Origin: Atrina japonica
Lineage: Eukaryota; Mollusca; Bivalvia; Pterioida; Pinnidae
DNA length: 64,000 nucleotides
Assembly (NCBI GenBank): GCA_030159075.1
Contig: BROG01000541.1
Span: forward strand, 62,001 to 126,000
Direction: 5' to 3'
Shown: positions 11,600-24,945 of the stretch, piece by piece
How the letters are laid out: every line of letters begins with the position of its first letter
How positions within the stretch are numbered: the stretch's first letter is position 1
The notes under the pieces: model-generated
Database searches by the model: none
What the model was told of the DNA's origin: nothing
Seen by the model: the letters and a program-made list of their open reading frames with translations, nothing else
Translations under genes and position numbers: made by a program

Positions 11600-13593
11600 T
11601 CTCATTTCATTTTATAGATATAAAGTTTTATAAGGGAAATCATATGATGTTTTGAATAATTTTTAGGTATATTTTTATCATCATAATATCCAAAGCTAAA
11701 CCTTTGTTTCAGATTTATGTGAAATCTTTGTAATGTTTGTTCCATTTTATTTATAAATAAATATATAAATAAATAAATATTTTCACTTTTTGGCATTCGC
11801 ATAAAATATGGATAATAGTTTCTTTTTCTTTCCTGCAAAATCTGCATATATCAGTTTTTTCCATTGTTCGTTATCTATATCAAATATTTCCTCCCATTTT
11901 GTCTTAGTTGAATATTATTATTAAACATTATCTGATAAATGCTCATTGATCCTTTCACATTATTTATAATAAATTGTATATTTCTAGATGGATATGGAAT
12001 TTTATTGGCCATATTGATCATATCGATTTATTAAAATTATGCTCCAATGTAATTAATTTTGTTTAATTGACAAATTAAACCATTATAGCCAACAAAATTT
12101 GTTTTTATGTCGTATTGTCTTTTAAATTCACTAAATTGATAGAAAGACAAGTAATTATTCACACAATAAAAAAAGGAATTATTCACAATATCATTGACAT
12201 AATATATTCCATTTTTAATCTATTCCTTCCAAAACAATACATTTTTTTCAAATGCTTTAAGAACGTCTGTCCAAAATGGAGTTTTGATTACAGGTGTTAT
12301 CTTAATAATTATTTCACTATTTTTCATTCCCTTCATTCAGTAACCTTTTTGTCCAACATTTTTTTAATGAATTTATAAAACTTTTAACATCAATCATTTT
12401 TATCCCCCTTTCATTATTTTGTATAATTACATTTCTCTTAATTGCTGTTACCAGAGAGGAAATTATATATTATACATTCTAGTTCTTTAAGATAATTTTC
12501 ATCTGGATTTGGGAGAGATATAAAAACGATTATTCATTTGAAATATTAATATATTTTCAATTACAATTAATTTATCAAAAATAGACCGTTTTCTTTTCCC
12601 CAACTTTGTATCATATATTTCTTAACTAATTTTATTTTATCAAAGTTCGACCTTGTAATTTTTGGTGAATTAACGTCGTATTCTATTCCTAACAAACTAA
12701 GGGTGTGGATACCCAATATAAAGTCTTTACATAAATTTATACATATTTTTATTACTATGTTTCTATCTTATCCAAATCACATTTGTTTTTGAAAAATTTA
12801 TTTTTAAACCTTAGATATTTGCATATGTATTTAGTTCTTTAGTGCTGAGGCGCCAAGTGGTTGTACTGATCCATCTAAGAAAGATATGGTATCATCTGCA
12901 AATTGATAAATGTTTATTTCATTTTTTTCCTATACGTATTCCTTTTATACATCTATTCTGTCTTATCAGAATAGGCAAAAGTTCTGCACATATTATGAAA
13001 TTATAAGGGGAAACCGGGTCTCCTTGTCTACAGCCGCAACTAAGATTTAAAAAAATGATAAATTCCAACCCTGATTTATTGATGAACTAACACTTTTTTG
13101 AAAAGTTGAAATCCATTTACATATATGCTAATGTCCTTTGAATTAAGTTCCATGATATTTCTAATTCTTTAATGTCCTTTATCAATATACTTCCCCTATC
13201 TATTTTGTTTTTCTTATATGATGCATAGGATATTATTATTTTTGCAGGTAAAGTATCGAGAAAAAGTTGATCGTTTATCTTAAATCTCAAGTTATCTGGC
13301 ATATCATTAATATTATTCATATTGTAAGGGCATATTCTTTTTTAATTTTACAAATTTCTTCGTTATTATTTATATATGAATATTCAATATTTGATAAAAA
13401 TAAATTGTTAAATTTCCATAAGCCCTTAACTATTTTGAATTTATGTATCACTATATTTTTCATAATCATTGAACGATCTGACGTATAACTCGACTGAATT
13501 CCTGAATTTTCTATATTTTCTGAAAGAATTTTGCTTATTAAAAAAGTCTAATCTTGCTTTTCATTGGAATTTTTGTGTTGCCATATATATATA

Positions 13594-13672
<79 letters not shown>

Positions 13673-14070
13673 CAATTTCTGGGTTAAGTTCCCCGTATAT
13701 ATCGACAAGACTATATTTGATTTTTTAAGTTATCTTTTTCTAGCCACAGTGTTATTAATATGAAAATAGTTCAAAAAATCTTTTTCTGGAGCCATTATTA
13801 GATTAAAAACCTTTTTTTCTCCTTGTGTACTTTAATTTCAAAATGATTATTGATTAAGATTCCCGTATCCTTAGCATTTGATCTAAAATTACCCCCACTC
13901 TACTTCTATTTTGTTTTCTAAATCCTCAATAAAATGTGTAGGCCCTATCTTGTAAGCAAAAAATATCATATATTTTGCCTTTAAGATAATTAAATACATC
14001 TAATCTCTTTTTTAATCTCTTAATCCTTGACAATTTGTTGATAAAATTTCCATTCCTGTCATTTAATTGT
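11600..14070 (-). pseudogene. Decayed L1/Tx1-like LINE (non-LTR retrotransposon)
   Basis: No long frame survives, but reading the minus strand across stops and frameshifts gives the ordered landmarks of one LINE ORF2. Near 13.95-14.04 kb: endonuclease start (KKRLDVFNYLKGKIYDIFCL). Near 13.69 kb: endonuclease motif VDIYGELNP. Near 13.40 kb: linker GLWKFNN. Near 13.02 kb: reverse transcriptase motif CGCRQGDPVSPYNFIICAEL. At 12891-12905: QFADD, the catalytic pair, followed by TISFLDGS. Near 12.80 kb: GLKINFSKTNVIW. At about 11790-11846: a C-terminal CX2CX8HX4C knuckle (CRFCRKEKETIIHILCEC). A (TA)n tract interrupts the endonuclease part and much of the fingers/palm segment is deleted. The element is inactive. 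Confidence 0.8.
13584..13671. repeat. (TA)n microsatellite inside the LINE
   Basis: About 40 TA units with two interruptions. Tyr/Ile-rich frames over it are artefacts. Confidence 0.95.
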
Positions 14071-14476
14071 GAACATTTTAAACCAACATAGCATATTCAC
14101 CTGTATTTTGTTTTTCAGTTGACATCTACCTATAGACGGATGTGAAAGAGAGTAACTATAGTGATTCAATAATGATATATGACAACACAGCATCTACTCT
14201 GTCCGGTGGAAGATTTCTATAAAGTTGTGTCATTTAACAAAACAATTTTTTATATATTTTTTTATAATTAGCCTACATGTATATACAATATAAATAATAA
14301 CATGTCATATTTTTAATATCGCAAACTATATACACAGGTTTACAAGTACTTGTAACAAATTCTGTGTTTTGTTTTTCAGGAGAGAGATAAAAAATCATTT
14401 GCTTTTTCTGTCCTACTGTATGTCTGGGCATTGGATAGAATGATAGGAATTTTAAAGGGAATAATAATATAAAAAT

Positions 14477-16200
14477 TTCATATACCAAAGTATAAATCAA
14501 TAGAATGTCCAGGACACAGATACAAATCCGGTAAAAATGGACAAACACGGACCTCTGGAAACCAAGAGGTGGGATCAGGTGCCATGGAGGAGTAAGCATC
14601 CCCTGTCGACCGGTCACACCCGCCGTGAGTCCACAGTCAAGTCCAATGAAACAAGTGAGGAGTGTATCCTCGTCACAATTGGTACAGACGTCTCAACAAC
14701 CGCCAACGAAAAGGCAACTCAACATTTCACTTAGTGAAACAGAGTAGTCGCAAACAAGACTATTATACCGACAGTAAAATTTGCGGAACGTTGACATTAA
14801 ATGCGGTTTTCGATATCCCTGTGTCAATAATTTGCCAGTGAGTAGTTTACCTCTGTATATGAAATCTTCGTATGTTGTGCACGCCCTGGCATATCGGATC
14901 ATTTGTGAAATATAAACTCCATATGCGGTTGACTGAGGGATATTACTACTTAAATGTGGAAAATTTACGATGGAAAGCCGAAATCGTCGCGTTTATCGTA
15001 TAGCTTAGTTGCTAATTTCCCGTCTGTGTTTACTTTAAGTAAAATGTCTAAGTATGAAGCGTGTTTGCTTGATTCTGTTGTATCTTTAATTTCTAGTTCG
15101 CTGGGATATATCGCATTGACATATGTATGGAAATTGTCATTATTAATTGACAAAACTTCGTCGATATATCTAAATGTGAAATTAAAGGACACCGCTAACT
15201 TTTTCTTCTTTTGATTCAGCAGTTTCTGAATGAAGTCTGCTTCATATGAATAAAGGAACAGGTCGGCCAATAAAGGGGCACAATTGGTTCCCATCGGAAT
15301 GCCGACAGTTTGTTGAAAAACCACGTCTCCGAATATTACAAATATATTGTCTATTAGAAATCCCAGCATGTTTTTTATATCAACTTCAGTATATTTATGT
15401 GTAGAATCAGAGTGGTGTTTGACGAAATAAGTATCCTGATAGCCAATCACTAGATATTTAAATTTTCGGGTACCAACTTTAGTGAAAAAGCAGTTGTCTA
15501 TGATGCTGAAAAGTCTTTCATTTAATTTTTTATGTGGAATAGTAGTGTAAAGAGTAGAGAAGTCATAAGTTTTGATACTGTGAATTCGAGAAAAATCGTG
15601 TGCCTTCAAATTTTCTAAAAGCTGTTTAGAATTTTTAAGTATCCACATCTGATTTACACCGCTTCTGGAATAAGCAACTGTACAGTATTGTTGAAGTTTC
15701 TCCTTAATGGCTGTCAATATCTTGATAAGGAGTAAAGATAAAGGTTTGGTAGAACATTTGCTGGATCCTGCTATGTATATTTGCTTATATGGGGTTTTAT
15801 GAAGTTTAGGTATCCAGTATAAATGTGGTAGCTCGAAATCGGTGTCCGTTGTAGGTATATCAAATGAGCGTAATACGGACACGTGATTTTGAAGGATCTT
15901 GTCCTTTGAAAGTGAGCTACGTGTGTATGTAGGATTTCCAGAATTCGTATTAAACCCAAGTTCTTCTAATAAACAATTATAGTAATGTGCCTTACAAATA
16001 AAAACTATATCATTTGAGGCTTTGTCTGCTGGAACCAGTACATATTGGTCATGTAACCTATCCAGTTCAGTTACTACTTCTGGATCATTAAATACAGAGG
16101 GATAACGTGTTTTCATTGTCCCTTTAAGTTTTCGAATACGAGATTTTATCAACCATCGTATTCATTCTGGCGAAAAAGCAAAGTTGCGTATCTTGATCAG
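14477..16200 (-). mobile_element. Penelope-like element, 5'-truncated copy
   Basis: Holds the reverse transcriptase region (14690-16200) and about 210 bp of 3' tail down to the conserved end 'tatactttggtatatgaaat' (read on the minus strand). The tail is the part repeated elsewhere at 5.99, 8.22, 20.0, 24.86 and 30.95 kb. No GIY-YIG endonuclease is seen on either side of the reverse transcriptase. That fits a 5'-truncated copy of the Naiad type, in which the endonuclease is N-terminal; this clade assignment is inference. Confidence 0.75.
14690..16200 (-). pseudogene. Penelope-like reverse transcriptase with two frameshifts
   Basis: The main frame covers 14965-16152 (395 codons; its first codon is TTG). 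Motifs in order: PADK at 41-44 (RT0 region), LYWIPKLHKTPYKQ 111-124, TYDFSTLYTTIPH 195-207 with the first catalytic Asp at 197, GIPMGTNCAPLLADLFLYSY 284-303, FRYIDEVLSINN 327-338. The second Asp of the catalytic YxDD box is Glu332 here, which should cripple polymerisation. A one-base loss near 14986 shifts the frame after DDFGFP; the rest (NFPHLSSNIPQSTAYGVYIS and onward to LSEMLSCLF) continues in another frame to about 14695. A second shift near 16150 separates upstream residues FFARMNTMV. Family-typical order and spacing make the identity firm; the copy is not functional. Confidence 0.88.
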
Positions 16201-16204
16201 TTAA

Positions 16205-17600
16205 AACAGTGACAATCTGCATACTTAGTCAAAATATTTACAATTTCCAAGACACTGTAATTTAAACCGGGAGTTATCTGTGGTATTGCTATTTTTCTTC
16301 CCATAGTCCCATTGTATTAAAAATGAAATAATTAAACTTTCATTGTCAAATTATATTGTGACGTCATGGGGTGTGTAGCTTGTCTACAACCTAGGTGTGG
16401 ATATAGAAATTCTGACCTAACAAAATAGTAGATACGCCTGTCCAAGGTGGGAGAAAAAGACTTTCATCATGAAAATATCATGATAACAGTAGTTAAATTT
16501 CGTTATTTTAGTAAACTAAGGATCATCAGAATAAAATGTTATACTCTCATTTCTTGTTTTTGTACATTTTATCATTTGACTTTTTAATTTCATCTTCAAT
16601 ACAAATAGAATTGACATGTGACTCCAATGGTATAAGTGTAAATTTTATATGGTACATTTTAATTTGAATAATAAGAGAACATCTTTGTTTGGAAGGTGAA
16701 CCGACTTTTGTTGTCTTATTGCATAATTTGCTTATGTATTTTTCACGAATGAATTTGCATTAAGACTTTTAGAATACTGTTTATTGTAAGAAACCAAAAT
16801 AAATGACAACATATTTACATATAACAACAGATGCGTTAGGTAGATACAGATTTTGCAAAATGCTAACAAAACTATTCATTTGAATTTTTGAAAAAGATAG
16901 GATTTTAAAATTTATAAACGTGTGTAAACTTTTTATTCGTTCTGTTTTATAATTTATCTGACGAAGTAAAAGGAAATTGGATATAACAATTGTGTAGCAC
17001 ATACTGGAGATGGTACTACGTTGTTACTGAGCGGAGCCATGATAAAGGGGTATTCTGCATATTTAGAGATAAATCTGTAAGGAATACATGTAAATCGAAT
17101 CTGTTGTCCAAAGAACTACAGATTATTTTTCTAAATGACTTATTCAATATCAATTGTACTTCGTAATGTAAACAAAACAATAATTATGGAATTTTCACGC
17201 TGGTAAATGATTTCTAGTCGCCATTTAAATTAGTGTAGTTCTGTCTGGAAATAAAATATTTATATCCGAAATCCCCAGAAATGTAATTTAGTTTTAAAAA
17301 TTCGACATATTCCCACAAAGCACTATTGATATCATTAATCCATTCTGTATATTATAGAACTAGATACGCCCATTAGTATATATGTCGCCGCCGGTATAAC
17401 ATATCCCCTGTCATAGTTGTTAATCATTTACATTTTAAAATCATTTTGGTGTTCACTTTTTCTGACAAAAAGAATTCCGTGAACCATTTCATTGAGGATG
17501 GGAAATAACTCTTTCAAAATATATATGATATGTTTTCAAATTGCACTTTACATATTGCAGCGAAACATACCAAGAATATCTAGAAACATAATATATAGAG
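16205..17600. other. AT-rich intergenic stretch, nothing recognised
   Basis: I looked here for the missing 5' part of the PLE and found none. No gene, RNA or repeat array is seen. Confidence 0.5.
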
Positions 17601-17765
17601 GTCCTTGTACATGTCAGCATTCTTTGTGTACCGGGATTTAGTCCAATGCTTCTCTAATAAATACACGTCACGCACATGTGTGAAGAATGATCATTGCAGG
17701 GATCGTCTCAAGAAAACACATTCCACGTTTTTATCCAGATATTCCGATATATTTTTGTGTATGTT

Positions 17766-17814
17766 GTTTTATTATTATTTAATCATTATTATTATTAGTA
17801 GTAGTTTTATTATT

Positions 17815-17856
<42 letters not shown>

Positions 17857-17950
17857 GTTGTTGTTGTTATTGTTGTTGTTGTTGTTTTTGTTGTTGTTGT
17901 TGTTGCTTTATTATTATTATTATTATTATCATCATCATCATTATCATCAT
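17766..17950. repeat. Compound (ATT)n-(GTT)n-(ATT)n-(ATC)n microsatellite
   Basis: Trinucleotide runs change from ATT to GTT to ATT to ATC. An open frame passing through it (17605-18138) owes its length to the repeat and is rejected as a gene. Confidence 0.95.
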
Positions 17951-17999
17951 TTTGTCTCGCAATGACGAAGTCGCGAAAGGTAGACATAGGCGCTGCTTT

Positions 18000-18460
18000 T
18001 CCGACGGCGACGGCGTCAAACTTTGAGTTTAGTTCCAACGTTAAGGTTTGGTTACAAAATTGCTATTCAGTTAATATTGGTGCTAGGTTGAGAATATTTG
18101 GCCTGAATATTCCTTGGGGTCAAGTATGGATGTTGTGAAGTCTAATTTGGATTTTTTAAAATTTATTTAATTTTAATGTTTTTGACATAGTGGTTTTTAT
18201 TCAAAAGTTTGCTGTGTTTAGCTCCAATATTAAGGTTTTGTTACAGACTTGCTGTTCAATTGATTTGGTCTGGATGTTCCAGGGGGTAGGCCATTGATGT
18301 TGTGAAGGATAATTTGGCATTTATATATATTGGAAAAGTAACTTTTTGGACTTAACAAAATTTGCTGTGTTCAGATCAATGTTTCGTTTTTGTAACAGGT
18401 TTGCTGTTCACTTGATATTGGTGCTAGCTTGCTGATATTTGGTCTTGATGAATCTGGGGG
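18000..18460 (+). repeat. Three diverged copies of an about 185-bp unit
   Basis: The phrase 'gttccaacgttaaggtttgg', 'gctccaatattaaggttttg' and 'gatcaatgtttcgtttttg', each followed by 'ttac/taaca..ttgctgttca', recurs at about 18030, 18220 and 18375. Each copy continues into 'ttggtgctaggttg' or 'gatttggtctggatgttcca'. It leads directly into the 27-bp array. Confidence 0.6.
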
Positions 18461-18461
18461 A

Positions 18462-18835
18462 TATATGCCACTACTATTGAACAATCGGTATAGACAACTA
18501 CTATTGAACAATCGGTATATACCACTACTATTGAACAATCGGTATATACCACTACTATTGAACAATCGGTATATACCACTACTATTGAACAATCGGTATA
18601 TACCACTACTATTGAACAGTCGGTATAGACAACAACTATTGAACAATCGGTATAGACAACTACTATTGAACAATCGGTATATACCACTACTATTGAACAA
18701 TCGGTATAGACAACAACTATTGAACAATCGGTACAGACAACTACTATTGAACAATCGATATAGACATAAATTATTAAACCATCCGTATACACAACTACTA
18801 TACAACTATCGGTATTGACAACTACTATTGAACAC
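18462..18835. repeat. 27-bp satellite array
   Basis: About 13 copies of 'ctactattgaacaatcggta' plus tataccac or tagacaa variants. The unit is a multiple of three, so all frames on both strands appear as repetitive open frames; these are not genes. Confidence 0.95.
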
Positions 18836-18954
18836 GTAATTCATCAATTCACATAAAGGCATGGGACAAAGACAAAAAATAAACATTTTATTGACTGTAA
18901 AATGTGTTAATAACTTCAACCATCTGTATATAGCATCATCTTAGATTGAACAGG

Positions 18955-19345
18955 CAATAGCACACCATATGGTATATCATATAACATATCGGATGTCACG
19001 TTTGATAGCACAGCAGGTAGCACATCAGATGGCATATCAGATATATGCAGATAACACAACATATAGCAGATAAGATAACACATCAGATAGGACACCAGAA
19101 AGCACATTAGATAGCACAACAGATAGCATATCAGACAGCACGTCAGATAGATAGCACATGCAATAGCACATCAGATAGCACATCAGATAACACATCAGAA
19201 CACCAAATAGCACATCAGATAGTACATTAAATAGTGCATCAGATAGCACACCAGATAGCATATCAGATAGCACATCAGATAGCACACCAGGTAGTACACC
19301 AGATAGCACACAAGATAGCACACCAAATAGCACATCATATATACA
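18955..19345. repeat. Short-unit satellite (about 12-24 bp)
   Basis: Runs of 'agatagcacatc', 'agatagcacacc' and similar. Leu/Cys/Tyr-rich frames on the minus strand arise from the repeat. Confidence 0.9.
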
Positions 19346-19799
19346 TAAAGGTCATGTCCAGATGATAAAAGAATATCTCTACATAAAATCAAAAAATTGA
19401 CGATAGAGTACGTTCGTCGTACAGTTCACCAGCCATTTTTTCGTCTTTTTAAAAGTAATTCGGAAGCACGTGCTCATGTAGTAAACTTAATTAAATTTTC
19501 AAGTATTTAGATTTTCAATTGTACATTGGTACCTGTCTAGTTATATAAATCCTAAATTTGGTAATTTGCAAATGAGGAAAGTTGTAAATATTAATGAATG
19601 TATGCATGCGATTGATTTATTCGAATGTGGTAAAATGCCCATTCAGTGGCTGCTGAACATACATGGAAATAATTTGAATACAGGTATATAAACAATATAA
19701 TTACATGATACTTCAGTAAAATAAATATTAAAATATATTATGTAAAGAGAAACATTAGTATATGAACTTTAATGTACATATTTACATTCAGTCATTATA

Positions 19800-19875
19800 A
19801 CTAAAAACAACTGAGACCCTCAATTAAGAGATCACCTCTGTTAAAAGGTCATTTTCTTGATTTGCAGTGGTTGAC
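19800..19875. repeat. Possible end of a dispersed DNA element
   Basis: The sequence 'gagaccctcaattaagagat', 'cacctctgttaaaaggtcat' and 'ggttgaccgcattatacagg' resembles the terminal part of a dispersed repeat common in invertebrates (from memory, not checked). Only one end is seen. Confidence 0.3.
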
Positions 19876-19989
19876 CGCATTATACAGGTTATACTGTATT
19901 ATGTAATCATAACTATATCAACTGTCTACACAAATGTCTTCATAAACCACATAAAATGAATACCGGGAGTAGAACGAACAAATCATTCA

Positions 19990-20650
19990 TATACGCCAAT
20001 TCAGTTAGAATTGGTCGGTCAACAGTGGATGATCACTCCCACATAACACCTAATTCCATATCTGGATTTCCAGTGTCCAATGTTCACCAGATTTGTATAT
20101 TGAACATCCTGAAGATTGATACTTTGGTATCTGTGATTTGTATATTACATCCTGGATATCATGGAGATTGATACTTTAGTATCTGTGATTTGTATATTGT
20201 ATCCTGGACATCCTAAAGATTGATACTTTGGTATCTGTGATTTGTATATTGTATCCTGGACATCCTGAAGATTGATACTTTAGTATCTGTGATTTGTATA
20301 TTGTATCCTGGACATCCTGAAGATTGATACTTTAATATCTGTGATTTGTATATTGTATCCTGGATATCATGAAGATTGATACTTTGGTATCTGTGATTTG
20401 TATATTGTATCATGGATATCCTGAAGATTGATACTTTGGTATCTGTGATTTGTATATTGTATCCTGGATATCCTGAAGATTGATACTTTAGTATCTGTGA
20501 TTTGTATATTGTATCCTGGATATCCTGAAGATTGATACTTTAGTATCTGTGATTTGTATATTGTATCCTGGATATCCTGAAGATTGATACTTTAGTATCT
20601 GTGATTTATTTATTGTATCCTGAACATCTTGATGTTAATACTTTAGTATC
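19990..20650 (+). repeat. 52-bp satellite grown from a Penelope-like element tail
   Basis: About ten copies of a 52-bp unit (tgtatcctggatatcctgaa, gattgatactttagtatctg, tgatttgtatat). The stretch before the array (19990-20085) aligns with the non-repeated PLE 3' region: 'tcggtcaacagtggatgatc' against 'ccggtcgacaggggatgctt', then 'ggatttccag'. The unit itself matches the last ~52 bp of the PLE copies, most closely the one at 30.95 kb. An inserted PLE tail was therefore amplified in tandem. Confidence 0.85.
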
Positions 20651-20839
20651 TGTGATTTTTATATTATGTGTGGTTGAAATGAAATTCTGTGCAAAGAAAA
20701 TGATACAGTTGATTGTAAATATATATAGAAAATACTTGGACATCCTAGTTAAGTTTGTGTACCGGTATAATTTTGTGTTCAGTATTACTCTAACGTCCTT
20801 TGTTACATTAGTCAACGGCATGCCAACTTTGGAATGTTA

Positions 20840-23800
20840 GAGGCAGATACACATAGCATATAGGTTCATTCCATCACATATCTCGTAACCGCGTTTTATA
20901 GATACGTCATATGTAAAACAAGATGATAGTTTCAGTTACAAGATCCAATATAATCACTATCTTCGTAATTGATGAAGAGTTTGAGTTTGTATAAGATTTT
21001 AAGCAACAGTTCATTCCGTGATCGCCATCATGTTATGAAGGGTCCGAGATATGTCAACCTAGTTCCCATACATTCATGCTCATGTATTTCCTTGTCTGAA
21101 TTTCTGACAGTATAACATATGTACTTGAATAATTCGGTGTTTGTCTGTGTTGACAAACTGCACCCCGGCCTTGTAACAGTTTGTAGGTGTCCAGTGTCTT
21201 ACTATCTACAAAGACGCGTTAACAAAAGTTGGTGTATTCAGTTTTGTTTTTACAGAATCGTGTTTGTTTGATTGTGTGGATTTACTTCCAGAAAACACAG
21301 AAACAACCAGTGAAATTTCACTTCCGGAATAATTTGGACATTAAAATCATCTATCTAATAAATCGTAAAGACAATAGTAATGGTCTGTAGAGAGGTTCCA
21401 TAAATTACAGTAATCTTACATATAATTATTTATACAAGCATGATACCAAAGTTATGTTAATCCTAGATATCCCTATATCAGGAAGCGGTTTATAAAAGCG
21501 TTCAAGGCCCAAAGTTATATTATAGGTACAAATTTGATTTATCTAAACAAAATACATTATGTGTATCATTATTGAATTTGAATCAGCCATGTGATGATAT
21601 ATTTTTTATCATATTATATTATTTCTGTTGCTAAATCAGTATTAGCCAATCAAAACAAAGGATACAACATAAATTGAATATGAATATAACACTAAAGTAC
21701 GTGGAGGAGATAATAATATGACCTGTAGATCAAACCATTTTTAATGAATAATTTCAGTTTTGCCCTCAAAAAGTATAAATTATATGGTTAATGTTCGAAT
21801 GAGTCAACGTCTGTCTTACATAATGAGACTGGAATAATTTTAACAATCTAAGGATATTTCTTTGGCTAGTAATAGCACTTTTGATATTTTGTTTTTGTTA
21901 TTGTTGTTGATTTCTTATTACTGTGTCTGATATTACATTCCAGTGACTTGACCCAAATATCGATCATATCAGTAATTCAATATCATATGTTATTCCAATA
22001 TTTGTCTTTTCTTCCTAATCTCAGTGTTACCTGATTTGGTGATATACCTAGCCATTTTAATACTAGTTCAATATCGGTTATTTATAAGAATATAGCATCT
22101 TATTTAGGTAACTAGTATTACGACAAATGATTTCACAACAATATTTCAAACTTTGTACAAACAAGATTTTATAACTATACACGTATGCTGTAAGACTCGG
22201 GGTCACATACAAGACATGAGTAGCTGCTTTGTAACTTTCAAATAAATGTCCTTTGCTAATAGGCGTTTTGATTAACTGAATTAAGCCAAGCAGAATGTAT
22301 AGGTCAGGGTCAATACTTACGAAAAAGAAAGGTCAAAATAATTGCAATATATGCATAAAAGACAAAAAAGATCCGGTATATAACTGTTCACCTGCTAATG
22401 TGATATTATATCTTGTAAATATTTCATGGATAACTTCATACATAATAAGTATTTTATTGAATATTAGAGTCTGAACTTCCGGAAAAGATTCAAAGCACGT
22501 TTAACGGCATTTACGTCATTTTATTACAGGGATTTTAGACATCACATTCAAGAGTTTCTATAATCCTCTGGCACCATAATCAAAGCAAGACGTATAATAA
22601 GGTAAGAAGACATTTGTACTCCAAAATTTCTTTCCCTTTTTTAACAACTCGACTAATTATACTGAAAGACAGGGAATTTGAAATAGCATTGATTTTAAAA
22701 TATTTCGGTTTATACGATAACTTTAATTCGAAAAAAATATATTTAATAGACAAAGTTTCAACAATTTGACATTTACCAATACTTTAAAAAAAACTCACGT
22801 TGATGCGTTGCATTTCTCTCTGTCTCCCTCTCTAGATTTTTAATTAATTCGAGGTTATTTATTTAATTGTTATAAATTAAATTGTTTTGGGTACATGTGA
22901 ACATAATTAAAATCGAATTTTTATCACTATAGCAACGTGTCGGTCTTAGGAATCACAATTAATTCATAAAATGATAAATATAAAAAATCCATAGGTTACT
23001 CTTATAATCCAGTCATTCTAATAACGATCACCAACGATGTTGAATCTCGATTGATGTTTAAAGATTGATATTTTGCAGTAAATTTAGTTTTGCCACCACA
23101 AGTTTTTAAATTCTACTTGTTTTGTTTCCACGACATGTCCCATCTTTATATATCGTCCGTTCTTAGTAAGGTAATCGATGTCCTTGGAGACATTTACACA
23201 AAATAACATTTTCGTTTCCATGAAATCTACACTCTTTTTGGTCAACACTGTATTTTCTTATATATAATGGTAATAACGGCAAAAATTTTCAAACACTACG
23301 ATTAATCTCATCGTTATATACTTATTTCATGAACTGTGTAAAATTGATGTTTCGCGTTTAATTAATCGCATATTTTGAAAAAGAAAACATGAAAACCCTT
23401 TCATAATTCAAAATTTGATAAAGAATTGAGTAAAAATTCAAATTGAGTAAAAGGATAAAAAAATAAAAACGTCAACATCTCGATTGATGTAGATTTGCCA
23501 TCATGACTTTGTGACTCGAGCAAAGGCATCGCTGTCTCCATGGAAATAAAGTTTCAAGATAACCACAATACGATTTCAGCTCCATGCCTCATAGCGACTT
23601 GGTTACCAGATCTATGGTCTGATATATTATTATATCCAGGATAGTGACCGGTCCCTTACTAAAGTCGCCGTTATAAGAAGTGAAAGACACATTAAACCGT
23701 GGTCCCGTGTTCATGGTATGCGTTGCTTGTTCGAGAACCTTTACTTGCTTTGTGGTATTTCACCTAAAGCTGCTAAGTCTCCATTTTAGTTGGAAAAGTT

Positions 23801-23880
23801 TGGCCGTACAACAATCAACAGTGAATGAAATAAATCAATACATATACGTTCTCATAGAGCTAAGTAAACATTCTATTGTT
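20840..23880. other. AT-rich intergenic stretch, nothing recognised
   Basis: No frame over about 60 codons with convincing composition, no repeat array and no transposon landmark. Confidence 0.5.
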
Positions 23881-23885
23881 CGAAA

Positions 23886-24038
<153 letters not shown>

Positions 24039-24267
24039 GTAGCGATAACATAGACGATTTAGAGTCCACAAACATTTATTACAGTACTATAACATTAATC
24101 AATATCTTTCACAGTTACTGTCTGTCAGTCTCTCTCCACTGTAATCTTTTACCTTCAATATCAGCTAGTTTTCCAAATTTTGTATAGCTATAAAGTATTT
24201 AGGATTGTATGACAGAGATCTTAGGGTAAAATAGCAATTCAAACGAATTCAAGAAAACGTTTTCGTC

Positions 24268-24338
24268 TATGATGGTACGGTGATAGAGCGTCCCCACTCA
24301 AGTGTGGAAGACATGGGTTCGAAGTCTTATTTAGAAAT
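24268..24338 (+). other. tRNA-like sequence (SINE head or tRNA relic)
   Basis: 'ggtacggtgatagagcg' fits a pol III box A and 'gggttcgaagtc' fits a box B, about 30 bp apart. Between them 'cccac tcaa gtgtgg' forms an anticodon-arm-like hairpin. The acceptor stem does not pair well, so a functional tRNA is unlikely. A tRNA-derived SINE head is the best guess. Confidence 0.45.
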
Positions 24339-24727
24339 TATTGTTTTATCTGTATATATTTAATTAAATTCCTTATTTGAAATGCTGATATAACATAATA
24401 CAGATGTATAGTTATTTATATAAAGTTTTTGACACACTCTGATGTAGAGATTTGACTGCAATATCTTATTGTGTTGAAACAGAGTATATGACAAGTACCA
24501 CCTGACAGCTATTTCCTTGACCTGGTAATACGTGCATAATAAAACACAGACTTCGTGCACATCCATCAGTACAAAGGCACAGGATGTTAATTTATTCTGA
24601 AAGTGTTCTTCATCTACAACAGGTTTATTACTTATAATTAATTTCTAAAATGCAGATTACCCATTTCCAATTTCATATATCTTTCTAACAGAGAATTAAA
24701 AAGGAAATTAATATGACGTTCAGATAC

Positions 24728-24827
<100 letters not shown>

Positions 24828-24854
24828 TACAGAAACAGTGAATGTTTGTCATAC

Positions 24855-24945
24855 GTAGACCCCTGGGAAATGCATCGGCGAGATCAGGTGCCAATGAAGA
24901 CAAGGCATCTTCTGCCGAAAGGTCATATCTGCCCTGTTAACAATA
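24855..24945 (-). mobile_element. Diverged Penelope-like element tail fragment
   Basis: 'gagatcaggtgccaatgaag' and 'ctgccgaaaggtcatatctg' align with 'gggatcaggtgccatggagg' and 'ctgtcgaccggtcacacccg' of the 14.5-kb copy. It abuts a (TA)n tract. Confidence 0.6.

Noticed and set aside
17605..18138. 177-codon plus-strand frame
   Set aside because: Its middle is a trinucleotide microsatellite translated as Ile and Val runs.
24268..24338. Functional tRNA gene
   Set aside because: Box A and box B are present but the acceptor stem does not pair; treated as a SINE head or relic.
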